The translations under genes were made by a program, and so were the position numbers. This document shows, piece after piece, positions 1 through 9,893 of a DNA stretch of 64,000 bases (within the stretch, counting starts at the first letter, position 1; the number at the start of each line of letters is the position of its first letter). The notes under the pieces are model-generated. The model saw only the letters and a program-made list of their open reading frames with translations. It did not search any database and was not told where the DNA came from. Source of the DNA: Corallium rubrum. Lineage: Eukaryota; Cnidaria; Anthozoa; Scleralcyonacea; Coralliidae. The stretch is from the NCBI GenBank assembly GCA_964035015.1, contig OZ036015.1, positions 7,032,766 through 7,096,765 of the forward strand, read 5' to 3'.

Positions 1-1419
1 TTCTTTATAACTAATAGAAACCAACTTTCATTTAAACCCTTAACCCTACTTATAGCCAACACTTGTGGGACACGTAAACGCACGGAGCATGCGTACAGTA
101 AACTTTAACAAAATAGACGTTCTTCACAAGAAACTAAAGAGAAATTGATAGAGGCACTTTATATTTTTTATCTGAAACCTTGTCTGGAGGATTATAGAGA
201 GTTCTGAACAGCGTAAGTGTCTGAATTGGCAGAGAGAACTGCTCTGGTCAAACCTGATTATTATTTGAATAATATGGAGACTTTGAATATTATATTAGTC
301 AGAACCTAAATGACCAAACAGTCTTATACGCGTTTGGTGGCAATAAGTGTTAACAATTTTAGAGAGTTATCGTTTACTTTGGCCTAGTTTGTAGAGGAAC
401 GAAACAGAAATGGATAGAGGCACTTTATATTTTTTGTCTTAAACTTGGTTTGGAGGAATATAGCGGGTTTTTGGTTAAGTAATCCGAGTGTTATTTTCGA
501 AGAGATGAATGTTGACAGTTTTGGTCGAATTATTGCCTATCTAACCTTAGTCTATAACCTACTAGTGATTCCTTGGGTGAAGAAACAGTTCGAGAAGTCG
601 TAAGAAGACACAAATCAATTCGAAAAGCGAAGAGCAAAGACTTGTCCATATATAACTGAGATACATCATGGTTACTAGGCTTTCTCTTTATAAGTGAGGA
701 AATTGTAGACAATTAGGCTGCCCAAAACTCTCTATACTCATCGAGACAAGGTTTCAGAAAGTTTTGTGAATATTGACCAAATACCCTACTTTGAAACATT
801 GCAGAGCTTGGTTAAATAATTCGTTGCTAAGGTTTGATATGCTATAAGATTCTCGCACGTGCAGAACACAAAAGGGAAAAGCTATTAAAACCTCATCACG
901 GATCATTAGTGGTACAACTCGCTTGTATTTGCATATACTGTAGAATATGTAATTATTTGTGGGGTTGTGAAAGGATAATAAGGGATATGAAGACGCTTTA
1001 ATGCGTAGGCATGTTTAGGCCAAAAAGTCATTAGCGTGTATTTTGCATAAGACAGAATTCACAACAATCGGTTTAAAATATTTATTTAGGCTTTGGTTTA
1101 AAAATATACATATAAAAAGTTTTAGTAAGGTCTGCTTCTTAGATTATATTTAGGTGTTTTTATTTTAAAAGTAGCATGATAATCTTTCTTGTCCTCTGAT
1201 GATAATTGAGACACGTCTTCTTTTGTCATGGGTAAATATTTTGATCTGGTCATCAATAGATTGGTGTTCATACTCTTCTCTTTCATCCGGAGTCATCGTT
1301 GCCAAGTCTTTCTCTGTCGGGTCGCCCAAACTTTCCCAGTTATGAAAGAAATTATGTTTAAGCGTCGGTTGTTCAACGGTAGGAGGCGGTGTTACAAAAT
1401 AGGTTTTAGGTGTAGCAGG

Positions 1420-2095
1420 GAAACCCCCGAAGTACCCCTGGGGGTAACCCTAAACCCCCTCCTGGGATACCCCCAATCACCACCGGGATACCCCAAACAC
1501 CCCTGGGGTAACCTCCAAACACCCCGGGGTACCCCCAATCACCCCTGGGGTAACCCCCAAACACCCCCGGGATACCCCAATCACCCCAGGGGTAACCCCC
1601 AAACACCCCCGGGGTAACCTCCAAACACCCCGGGGTACCCCCAATCACCCCTGGGGTAACCCCCAAACACCCCCGGGATACCCCAATCACCCCAGGGGTA
1701 ACCCCCAAACACCCCCGGGATACCCCAATCACCCCAGGGGTAACCCCCAAACACCCCCGGGGTACCCCCAATCACCCCTGGGGTAACCCCCAAACACCCC
1801 CGGGATACCCCAATCACCCCAGGGGTAACCCCCAAACACCCCCGGGGTACCCCCAATCACCCCTGGGGTAACCCCCAAACACCCCCGGGATACCCCAATC
1901 ACCCCAGGGGTAACCCCCAAACACCCCGGGGTACCCCCAATCACCCCAGGGGTAACCCCAAACACCCCCGGGGTACCCCAATCACCCCAGGGGTAACAAA
2001 CACCCCCGGATACCCCAATCACCCCTGGGGTAACCCAAACCCCTGGGGTACCCCATTCACGCCTGGCGTAACCCCAAACACCCCCGAGGATGCTC
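1420..2095 (+). repeat. 42-bp C-run minisatellite, left palindrome arm
   Basis: About 16 units of roughly 42 bp. Each is built from C4-C5 runs alternating with GGGGTAAC, AAACACC and CAATCACC blocks, and contains small palindromes such as CCCCGGGG and CCCAGGGG. Many runs of four or more C make it a candidate for i-motif on this strand and G-quadruplex on the other. The open frames across it (repeated GVFGGYPWGDWGIP type peptides) are repeat translations. Confidence 0.9.
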
Positions 2096-2159
2096 CAAAC
2101 TCCCCCTTTCAAGCAGTCATATAGTCATGTAGTCATAATACTAACTAAGAGTATAGTCC

Positions 2160-2400
2160 TTATCTTCCCATTATCTTCTATTTATCTTTCTTGTCTTCCT
2201 TATCTTCCTCTTATCTTCCCATTATCTTCCTCCTCCTCCTCTTTCTCCTCCTCCTCCTCTTTCTCCTCTTGCTCCTCCTCCTCCTCCTCATTCTCCTCCT
2301 CCTCTTCCCCCTCTTCTTCTCCTCCTCCTCTTGCTCCTCATCCTCCTCCGCTTGCTCCTCCTCCTCCTCCTCCTCCTCCTCCTCTTCCTCCTCCTCTAAG
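2160..2400 (+). repeat. Polypyrimidine tract (TCC/CTT), left arm
   Basis: TCTTCC and CTCCTC repeats, almost pure pyrimidine. It is mirrored by a purine tract in the right arm, so this is a potential triplex (H-DNA) former. Poly-Ser and poly-Leu frames here are spurious. Confidence 0.9.
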
Positions 2401-2480
2401 TCCTAAGACTATATAGTCCTAAGTCCTAAGACTATAGTCCTAAGACTATAGTCCTAAGTCTTAGGACTATATAGTCTTAG
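2400..2480. repeat. Palindrome centre, AGTCCTAAGACTATA core repeats
   Basis: Short direct and inverted copies of AGTCCTAAG and ACTATAGT fill the symmetry centre (about 2441). The core is itself built of small palindromes and has no non-palindromic spacer. Confidence 0.85.
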
Positions 2481-2494
2481 GACTTAGAGGAGGA

Positions 2495-2525
<31 letters not shown>

Positions 2526-2730
2526 GAGGAGCAAGCGGAGGAGGATGAGGAGCAAGAGGAGGAGGAGAAGAAAGAGGGGGAAGAGGAGGAGGAGAATGAG
2601 GAGGAGGAGGAGGAGCAAGAGGAGAAAGAGGAGGAGGAGGAGAAAGAGGAGGAGGAGGAAGATAATGGGAAGATAAGAGGAAGATAAGGAAGACAAGAAA
2701 GATAAATAGAAGATAATGGGAAGATAAGGA
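2480..2730 (+). repeat. Polypurine tract (GGA/AAG), right arm
   Basis: Mirror image of the pyrimidine tract of the left arm; GAGGAG and GGAAGATAA repeats. Confidence 0.9.
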
Positions 2731-2774
2731 CTATACTCTTAGTTAGTATTATGACTACATGACTATATGACTGC

Positions 2775-3590
2775 TTGAAAGGGGGAGTTTGGAGCATCCT
2801 CGGGGGTGTTTGGGGTTACGCCAGGCGTGAATGGGGTACCCCAGGGGGTGTTTGGGGTTACCCCCGGGGTGATTGGGGTATCCCGGGGGTGTTTGGGGTT
2901 ACCCCTGGGGTGATTGGGGGTACCCCGGGGGTGTTTGGGGGTTACCCCGGGGTGATTGGGGGTACCCCGGGGGTGTTTGGGGGTTACCCCTGGGGTGATT
3001 GGGGTATCCGGGGTGTTTGGGGGTTACCCCAGGGGTGATTGGGGGTACCCCGGGGTGTTTGGAGGTTACCCCGGGGGTGTTTGGGGGTTACCCCTGGGGT
3101 GATTGGGGTATCCCGGGGTGTTTGGGGGTTACCCCAGGGGTGATTGGGGTACCCCGGGGTGTTTGGGGTTACCCCTGGGGTGATTGGGGTATCCCGGGGG
3201 TGTTTGGGGGTTACCCCAGGGGTGATTGGGGGTACCCCGGGGTGTTTGGGGGTTACCCCTGGGGTGATTGGGGTATCCTGGGGTGTTTGGGGGTTACCCC
3301 TGGGGTGATTGGGGTATCCCGGGGGTGTTTGGGGGTTACCCCAGGGGTGATTGGGGGTACCCCGGGGTGTTTGGAGGTTACCCCGGGGGTGTTTGGGGGT
3401 TACCCCTGGGGTGATTGGGGTATCCCGGGGGTGTTTGGGGGTTACCCCAGGGGTGATTGGGGGTACCCCGGGGTGTTTGGAGGTTACCCCAGGGGTGTTT
3501 GGGGTATCCCGGTGGTGATTGGGGGTATCCCAGGAGGGGGTTTAGGGTTACCCCCAGGGGTACTTCGGGGGTTTCCCTGCTACACCTAAA
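2775..3590 (+). repeat. 42-bp G-run minisatellite, right palindrome arm
   Basis: Inverted counterpart of the C-run repeat of the left arm, longer by several units (about 19). Runs of four or five G recur every few bases, so the plus strand has high G-quadruplex potential. Open frames are repeat translations. Confidence 0.9.
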
Positions 3591-5029
3591 ACCTATTTTG
3601 TAACACCGCCTCCTACCGTTGAACAACCGACGCTTAAACATAATTTCTTTCATAACTGGGAAAGTTTGGGCGACCCGACAGAGAAAGACTTGGCAACGAT
3701 GACTCCGGATGAAAGAGAAGAGTATGAACACCAATCTATTGATGACCAGATCAAAATATTTACCCATGACAAAAGAAGACGTGTCTCAATTATCATCAGA
3801 GGACAAGAAAGATTATCATGCTACTTTTAAAATAAAAACACCTAAATATAATCTAAGAAGCAGACCTTACTAAAACTTTTTATATGTATATTTTTAAACC
3901 AAAGCCTAAATAAATATTTTAAACCGATTGTTGTGAATTCTGTCTTATGCAAAATACACGCTAATGACTTTTTGGCCTAAACATGCCTACGCATTAAAGC
4001 GTCTTCATATCCCTTATTATCCTTTCACAACCCCACAAATAATTACATATTCTACAGTATATGCAAATACAAGCGAGTTGTACCACTAATGATCCGTGAT
4101 GAGGTTTTAATAGCTTTTCCCTTTTGTGTTCTGCACGTGCGAGAATCTTATAGCATATCAAACCTTAGCAACGAATTATTTAACCAAGCTCTGCAATGTT
4201 TCAAAGTAGGGTATTTGGTCAATATTCACAAAACTTTCTGAAACCTTGTCTCGATGAGTATAGAGAGTTTTGGGCAGCCTAATTGTCTACAATTTCCTCA
4301 CTTATAAAGAGAAAGCCTAGTAACCATGATGTATCTCAGTTATATATGGACAAGTCTTTGCTCTTCGCTTTTCGAATTGATTTGTGTCTTCTTACGACTT
4401 CTCGAACTGTTTCTTCACCCAAGGAATCACTAGTAGGTTATAGACTAAGGTTAGATAGGCAATAATTCGACCAAAACTGTCAACATTCATCTCTTCGAAA
4501 ATAACACTCGGATTACTTAACCAAAAACCCGCTATATTCCTCCAAACCAAGTTTAAGACAAAAAATATAAAGTGCCTCTATCCATTTCTGTTTCGTTCCT
4601 CTACAAACTAGGCCAAAGTAAACGATAACTCTCTAAAATTGTTAACACTTATTGCCACCAAACGCGTATAAGACTGTTTGGTCATTTAGGTTCTGACTAA
4701 TATAATATTCAAAGTCTCCATATTATTCAAATAATAATCAGGTTTGACCAGAGCAGTTCTCTCTGCCAATTCAGACACTTACGCTGTTCAGAACTCTCTA
4801 TAATCCTCCAGACAAGGTTTCAGATAAAAAATATAAAGTGCCTCTATCAATTTCTCTTTAGTTTCTTGTGAAGAACGTCTATTTTGTTAAAGTTTACTGT
4901 ACGCATGCTCCGTGCGTGTACGTGTCCCACAAGTGTTGGCTATAAGTAGGGTTAAGGGTTTAAATGAAAGTTGGTTTCTATTAGTTATAAAGAAATAAGT
5001 CTAGCGTCTTTTGATAATGACGTAACTTC

Positions 5030-5300
5030 GGAAATCAGTCGGAGACCAATCGGGAATGACGGGGGGTTAAGTAACATCTAGGGCTAGGGGGGAAAGTTAG
5101 GGTTACTACGTCCCAAAGGAGTCTGAGAAATAATGATGTAAGCATAAATAATAAGTGTGACGTAATAAAAACCGGGGGTTGAGTGACAGCTAGGGTTAGG
5201 GGGAAAGTTAGGGTTACGACGTCCCAAAGGAGCATGAGAAATAATGACGTAATGAGATTAGGGTTAGAGGGTCGCAAAGGAGCATGAGAATGAATAAATA
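5030..5300. repeat. Diverged ~120-bp repeats with TTAGGG-like motifs
   Basis: Two to three diverged copies of a block containing GAAAGTTAGGGTTACGACGT, a CCCAAAGGAG segment and GAGAAATAATGACGTAA. TAGGGTTAGGG motifs resemble vertebrate-type telomere repeats but are too few to be a telomere. The block lies in the intron that follows the Ig4 exon. Confidence 0.65.
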
Positions 5301-5363
5301 ATAAGTTGAATATTTAATGAGGCGGCATCCCTTTGGGGTCTGGAGTGGGGGGTATTACTACTG

Positions 5364-5455
5364 GTGTCTGTTTAAGAGAGGTGTCTGTTTAAGAGAGGTG
5401 TCTGTTTAAGAGAGGTGTCTGTTTAAGAGAGGTGTCTGTTTAAGGGAGGTGTCTG
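5364..5455. repeat. 17-bp tandem repeat, ~6 copies
   Basis: Unit GTGTCTGTTTAAGAGAG repeated head to tail, the last copies diverged. It lies about 40 bp inside the intron downstream of the Ig4 exon. Confidence 0.9.
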
Positions 5456-5495
5456 CAAGTAGAGGTGTTCAACCGTACTTGTAAACCTTACATAC

Positions 5496-5768
5496 CATCG
5501 ACCAAGACCTTTAGCTGGGCAGAAGCCATGATTTCCCCTCCCTCATTGCTAGCAAAGCATTGATAAATGCCCCGATCATCCTCGATGACCTCAGTGTACG
5601 TTAACGAATTATTCGTGATCTGAATGTAGTCCGCATCGGGCAGAGGTAACCCATTATAATACCACGAGATCTTTGGAGTGGGGTGACCCATGACGTCACA
5701 CTGCATCGTCATCGCGTCATCCTCCATGACTGTCGTATCACGTGGTACATTAATAAACTGCGGGGGCA
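5496..5768 (-). CDS. DCC/neogenin-like netrin receptor, exon 5 (Ig domain 4)
   Basis: One 273-bp exon encodes an I-set immunoglobulin domain of a receptor of the DCC/neogenin/UNC-40 family, which bind netrin and related guidance cues at the cell surface. The domain starts PPQFINVPRDTTV and shows the Ig cysteines (TMQCDVMG and GIYQCFASN), the core Trp (ISWYYNG) and the D-x-G-x-Y-x-C signature. It fits the fourth Ig domain of DCC, which also opens PPxFxNxP and ends in an SAQL-type strand. The acceptor is a T-rich tract ending CCCAG at 5773-5769; the donor is GTATGTAAGG starting at 5495. Both junctions are phase 1, so the exon is a symmetric module. The following fibronectin III exons are not in the window. 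Family assignment is from remembered family features, without an alignment. Confidence 0.88.
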
Positions 5769-5829
5769 CTGGGAAAGAAAAAAGAAAATGAGTTCAAAAT
5801 CAACCACTGTAGTTTAACGCATTCTTGCT

Positions 5830-6042
5830 TGAGTTGGTCCAAAATCGATTCCTTTATTGTTTTACTGTGTCTAACACCAGATGATTTTACTCATCAAAGA
5901 GAGAACCCTCAGACATCCTAGGCAGCAATGAGTTAACAAGTGATTAATCCATTCCTACCTGAGCTGGCCAAAAATGGTTCCTTTATTGTTTTACTGTGTC
6001 TAACACCAGATGATTTTACTCATCAAAGAGAGAAGCCTCAGA
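5830..6042. repeat. Two ~129-bp direct repeats carrying the 25-bp satellite seed
   Basis: Two copies about 129 bp apart share CCTTTATTGTTTTACTGTGT, then CTAACACCAGATGATTTTAC and a CATCAAAGAGAGAA tail. The inverse of this tail recurs at 12800-12850, where the 25-bp satellite of intron 1 begins. This looks like the dispersed element from which that satellite arose. Confidence 0.75.
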
Positions 6043-6857
6043 TATCTTAGAGTGTTGTGTAGGCAGTGTTTTAGATAGAGCAAAGTGAAAAGATGGTAAA
6101 CTGTTGAGAATAGTTTTAATAACGAAATACTGACTTTTCAAGCAGAGTCCTTCATCAGAGTAAAAACTAGAGTGTTGTGTAGGCAGTGTTTTAGATAGAG
6201 CAAAGTGAAAAGATGGTAAACTGCTGAGAATAGTTTTAATAACGAAATACTGACGTTTCAAGCAGAGTCCTTCATCAGAGTAAAAACTAGAGTGTTGTGT
6301 AGGCAGTGTTTTAGATAGAGCAAAGTGAAAAGATGGTAAACTGCCGAGAACAGTTTTAATAACGAAATACTGACGTTTCAAGCAGAGCTCTTCATCAGAG
6401 TAAAAACTAGAGTGTTGTGTAGGCAGTGTTTTAGGTAGAGCAAAATGAGAAGACGGTAAACTGCTGAGAATAGTTTTAATAACGAAATACTGAAGCAGCG
6501 TCCTTCATCAGAGTAAAAACTAGAGTGTTATGTAGGCAGTGTTTTAGATAGAGCAAAGTGAAAAGATGGCAAACTGCTGAGAATAGTTTTAATAACGAGA
6601 TACTGACGTTTCAAGCAGAGTCCTTCGTCAGAGTAAAAACTAGAGTGTTGTGTAGGCAGTGTTTTAGATAGAGCAAAGTGAAAAAATGGTAAACTGCTGA
6701 GAATATAGTTTTAGTAACGAAATATTGACGTTTCAAGCAGAGTCCTTCATCAGAGTAAAAACTAGAGTATTGTGTAGGCAGTGTTTTAGATAGAGCAAAG
6801 TGAAAAGATGGTAAACTGCTGAGAATAGTTTTAATAACGAAATACTGACGTTTCAAA
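6043..6857 (-). repeat. 120-bp satellite with hammerhead-ribozyme-like core, intron 4 array
   Basis: About seven head-to-tail units, exactly 120 bp apart where intact. On the minus strand (sense for the receptor gene) each carries ACTCTGATGAAGGACTC, then GCTTGAAACGTCAG, then TATTTCGTTATTAAAAC. These provide the hammerhead core CUGAUGA, a short stem II, GAAA, a 3-bp stem III (ACG with CGU) and an AT-rich stem I. Some units carry core changes or deletions (the copy ending near 6495 lost the GAAAC segment). The array runs to within about 13 bp of the splice donor of the Ig3 exon. Open frames across it are not genes. Confidence 0.9.
6232..6288 (-). ncRNA. Candidate type I hammerhead ribozyme (representative copy)
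   Basis: On the minus strand CTGATGA lies at 6278-6272 and GAAACG at 6259-6254. Stem III pairs ACG (6257-6254 region) with CGT (6244-6242) around a 9-nt loop. The base before the predicted cut is U (6241), an allowed H17. Stem I pairs GTTTT on the 5' side with AAAAC on the 3' side, plus pairs next to the core with one mismatch. Stem II is A-U, G.U, G-C, a bulge, then C-G with a UCU loop, which is weak. Both stems II and III are closed and stem I is open, so the topology is type I, as known from metazoan retrozymes and Penelope-like elements. Activity is not shown by sequence alone. Confidence 0.6.
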
Positions 6858-6870
6858 AACGTGAACATAC

Positions 6871-7143
6871 CAAAAACTTGTATATAAGCGGCAGCTTTAA
6901 GTGAGCCAATGACACACTCGTATTTTCCACTGTCCACAGGTTGTACAGAGGAAATTTGTAAATTGTTAGTTCCATAGAGAGTATATCGTTTCGAGCTTGC
7001 TGGACTGATCTGTTGACCATCTTTATACCATGTCACTTGAGGCATTGGATAACCAGCCACAATGCATTCTAGAATGACGTCTTTATCGTGCAGAGACTTG
7101 GCGTTGTTTGGTTTCACTAGAAAACGACCGGCCTTCGGAGCCA
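6871..7143 (-). CDS. DCC/neogenin-like netrin receptor, exon 4 (Ig domain 3)
   Basis: A 273-bp exon encoding the third Ig domain of the receptor. Visible features are the opening APKAGRFLVKPNN, the first cysteine in VILECIVAGYPMP, the tryptophan in VTWYKDGQ, the LYGTNNLQISSV strand and the second cysteine in DSGKYECVIG. The GYPxPxxTW and YxLxGxxNLxIS patterns are typical of DCC/neogenin Ig3. The acceptor is CATCAG at 7149-7144 and the donor is GTATGTTCAC starting at 6870; both junctions are phase 1. Joined to the next exon the reading frame gives ...IQVF-V-PPQF, continuous with Ig4. The intron after this exon begins with 13 bp of unique DNA and then the 120-bp satellite. Confidence 0.88.
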
Positions 7144-7189
7144 CTGATGCTAGAGAGAAACAGACATGTTAGTTTAGGTTTGGGCAGCT

Positions 7190-8172
7190 CAAACCAGGTC
7201 ACGTCAAAACAGGTCTCGCCAGATCACATCGCGTCACGTCACGTCAAATCACGACACGTCAGACCACGTCACGTCACGACACGTCAAACCACGCCACGTC
7301 TCGTCAGATCACGACACGTCAGACCACGTCACGTCACGTCAAATCACGACACGTCAGACCACGTTACGACACGTCAGACCACGCCACGTCAGACCACACC
7401 ACGTCAGACCACACCACGTCAGACCACGCCACGTCTCGTCAGATCACGACACGTCAGACCACGTTACGTCACGTCAGACCACGTTACGACACGTCAGACC
7501 ACGCCACGTCTCGTCAGATCACGGCACGTCAGACCACGCCACGTCTCGTCAGATCACGGCACGTCAGACCACGCCACGTCTTGTCAGATCACGGCACGTC
7601 AGACCACGCCACGTCTCGTCAGATCACGGCACGTCAGACCACGTCACGTCTCGTCACGTCAGGTTACGTCAAATCATGTCACGTCACGTCAGATCACATC
7701 GCGTCAAATCACGACACGTCAGAGCACGTCACGACACGTCAGACCACGTCACGACACGTCAGATCACGTCAAATCATGTCACGTCAGATTACGTCAAATC
7801 ACGTCACGTCAGATTACGTCAAACACGTCACGTCAGATTACGTCAAATCATGTCACGTCAGATTACGTCAAATCATTTCACGTCAGATTACGTCAAATCA
7901 CGTCACGTCACGTCAGATTACGTCAAATCACGTCACGTCACGTCAGATTATGTCAAATCACGTCACGTCAGATTACGTCAAATCACGTCACGTCAGATTA
8001 CGTCAAATCACGTCACGTCAGATTACGTCAAATCATGTCACGTCACGTCACGTCAGATTGCGTCAAATCACGTCACGTCAGATTACGTCAAATCACGACA
8101 CGTCAGATTACGTCAAATCATGTCACGTCACGTCAGATTACGTCAAATCATGTCACGTCAGATTTCGTCAAA
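7190..8172. repeat. ACGTCA-based satellite, intron 3
   Basis: Nearly 1 kb of short interleaved units built on CACGTCA, GATTACGTCAAATC and GACCACGCCACGTCTCGTC. The left half carries GACCACGYCACGTC variants and the right half GATTACGTCAAATCAYGTCA variants, which indicates two local amplification histories. TGACGT (a CRE half-site) and CACGTC occur dozens of times. The array almost fills the intron between the Ig2 and Ig3 exons. The His/Arg/Ser/Thr-rich open frames are repeat translations. Confidence 0.93.
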
Positions 8173-8197
8173 CAGGTGGCACGAGAGACTTACTTAC

Positions 8198-8488
8198 CGG
8201 GATTAACAGTGAGTACAGCTGAAGCAGTGAGGGACTTTTTTGTCCTCTCATTACTTGCTTTACACACATATCTTCCTGCATCACTTGCCAGCACGCTTCG
8301 GATCTCAAGAATGCCAGAGGGAAGGACACGGAATCTAAAGTTGAATGTAAGGTCTGTGTTCTTTCCTTCCTTACTCCATGTTATCGTAATAGGAGGACGA
8401 CTGCGTTTTAACTGACACCTAAAGATTGCCGTCTCACCTTCGTTCACCGTCAAATCTGATGGACTTTCCGCAAGTGATTTTGACATGC
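8198..8488 (-). CDS. DCC/neogenin-like netrin receptor, exon 3 (Ig domain 2)
   Basis: A 291-bp exon (97 codons) encoding the second Ig domain. It reads MSKSLAESPSDLTVNEGE, then the first cysteine in AIFRCQLK, the tryptophan in ITITWSKEG, the strand RVLPSGILEIRSV and the second cysteine in DAGRYVCKASN, ending SAVLTVNPG. The VLPSGxLxI strand before DxGxYxC is characteristic of DCC/neogenin Ig2. The acceptor is TTTTTCTTCAG ending at 8489 and the donor is GTAAGTAAG starting at 8197; both are phase 1. The internal methionine near the start is not an initiation site, because the frame is continuous with the Ig1 exon. Confidence 0.9.
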
Positions 8489-8558
8489 CTGAAGAAAAAT
8501 ATACAGCAGGGAATCAACAAAGTTATCATTTACTACGCGTAGTTCTCATTCAGGCGCA

Positions 8559-9475
<917 letters not shown>

Positions 9476-9529
9476 TTCACTCTCAACTCTTGCGCAGCTT
9501 TCAGACGGCTGTATTTCAACCAGACTTAC

Positions 9530-9841
9530 CTGCTACAGTCAATGTTGCCTTCTGACTGAGCATTTTATACGTCCAGCCATCGACTACAGTCTCAGCCACA
9601 CACTGATACACGCCATCATCCGGGGAATTTCTTTTCTTACGAACAATGGTAGAAAACCGCAAAGAACCATGGGGTTGAATAGTTCTGCGACTATCATTTC
9701 TGACATCTAATATTTTGCCATCTTTTATCCAACTCACTTTGACGTTATTAACACCGCTCACGTTACAACGTAGTTCAGCTGGCTGGTTCCGCAAGACTAC
9801 ACTATCTTTTGGTTCTTCGATGAATTGAATAAACCTTTTAG
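9530..9841 (-). CDS. DCC/neogenin-like netrin receptor, exon 2 (Ig domain 1)
   Basis: A 312-bp exon (104 codons) encoding the most N-terminal Ig domain. It opens KRFIQFIEEPKDSVVLRNQP, a DCC-family hallmark (F-x-x-E-P-x-D near the mature N terminus). It then shows the first cysteine in AELRCNVSG (with an NVS glycosylation sequon), the tryptophan in VSWIKDG, HGSLRFSTIV, and the second cysteine in PDDGVYQCVAE. The spacing GSLxxxxIxxxxxxxPDxGxYQC matches DCC and neogenin Ig1. The acceptor is a T-rich tract ending TTTAG at 9842 and the donor is GTAAGT starting at 9529; both are phase 1. The frame joins the signal-peptide exon as ...KLS-A-KRFIQF. Confidence 0.92.
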
Positions 9842-9893
9842 CTAAATAAAGAAAGAAAATACACATTAGCTTCATAATCGGAGACACTATTCC

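Larger units (their letters stand above)
1..4995. mobile_element. 5-kb near-perfect palindrome, probable Foldback-type element
   Basis: The sequence at 1-2440 reappears as its reverse complement at 2441-4995. The last bases of the right arm (ending AGTTATAAAGAA) mirror the first bases of the window, so the left arm may extend beyond it. Each arm holds, from outside in: about 1.4 kb of AT-rich DNA with an internal duplication (GATAGAGGCACTTTATAT at about 150 and 414), a C- or G-run rich 42-bp tandem repeat, a polypyrimidine or polypurine tract, and a short AGTCCTAAGACTATA core. The arms are not identical: there is at least one substitution near 80 (left GCGTTTACG, right GCGTGTACG) and the right arm is about 115 bp longer through repeat-number differences. 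That argues against a simple fold-back assembly error. Long inverted arms with internal subrepeats and no transposase resemble Foldback elements; this assignment is inference. Confidence 0.7.

Noticed and set aside
1..4995. Assembly artefact (fold-back read) as the sole explanation of the palindrome
   Set aside because: The arms differ by at least one substitution and by about 115 bp of repeat number, which a simple artefact would not give; not fully excluded without reads.
6016..7144. Frames with MKRQYFVIKTILSSLPSFHF repeats joined to the Ig3 exon
   Set aside because: The tail is read-through of the splice donor into the 120-bp satellite. The exon ends at 6871.
7108..8415. 435-codon His/Arg/Thr-rich frame on the plus strand
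   Set aside because: It crosses the ACGTCA satellite and the antisense of two verified Ig exons; repeat-derived.
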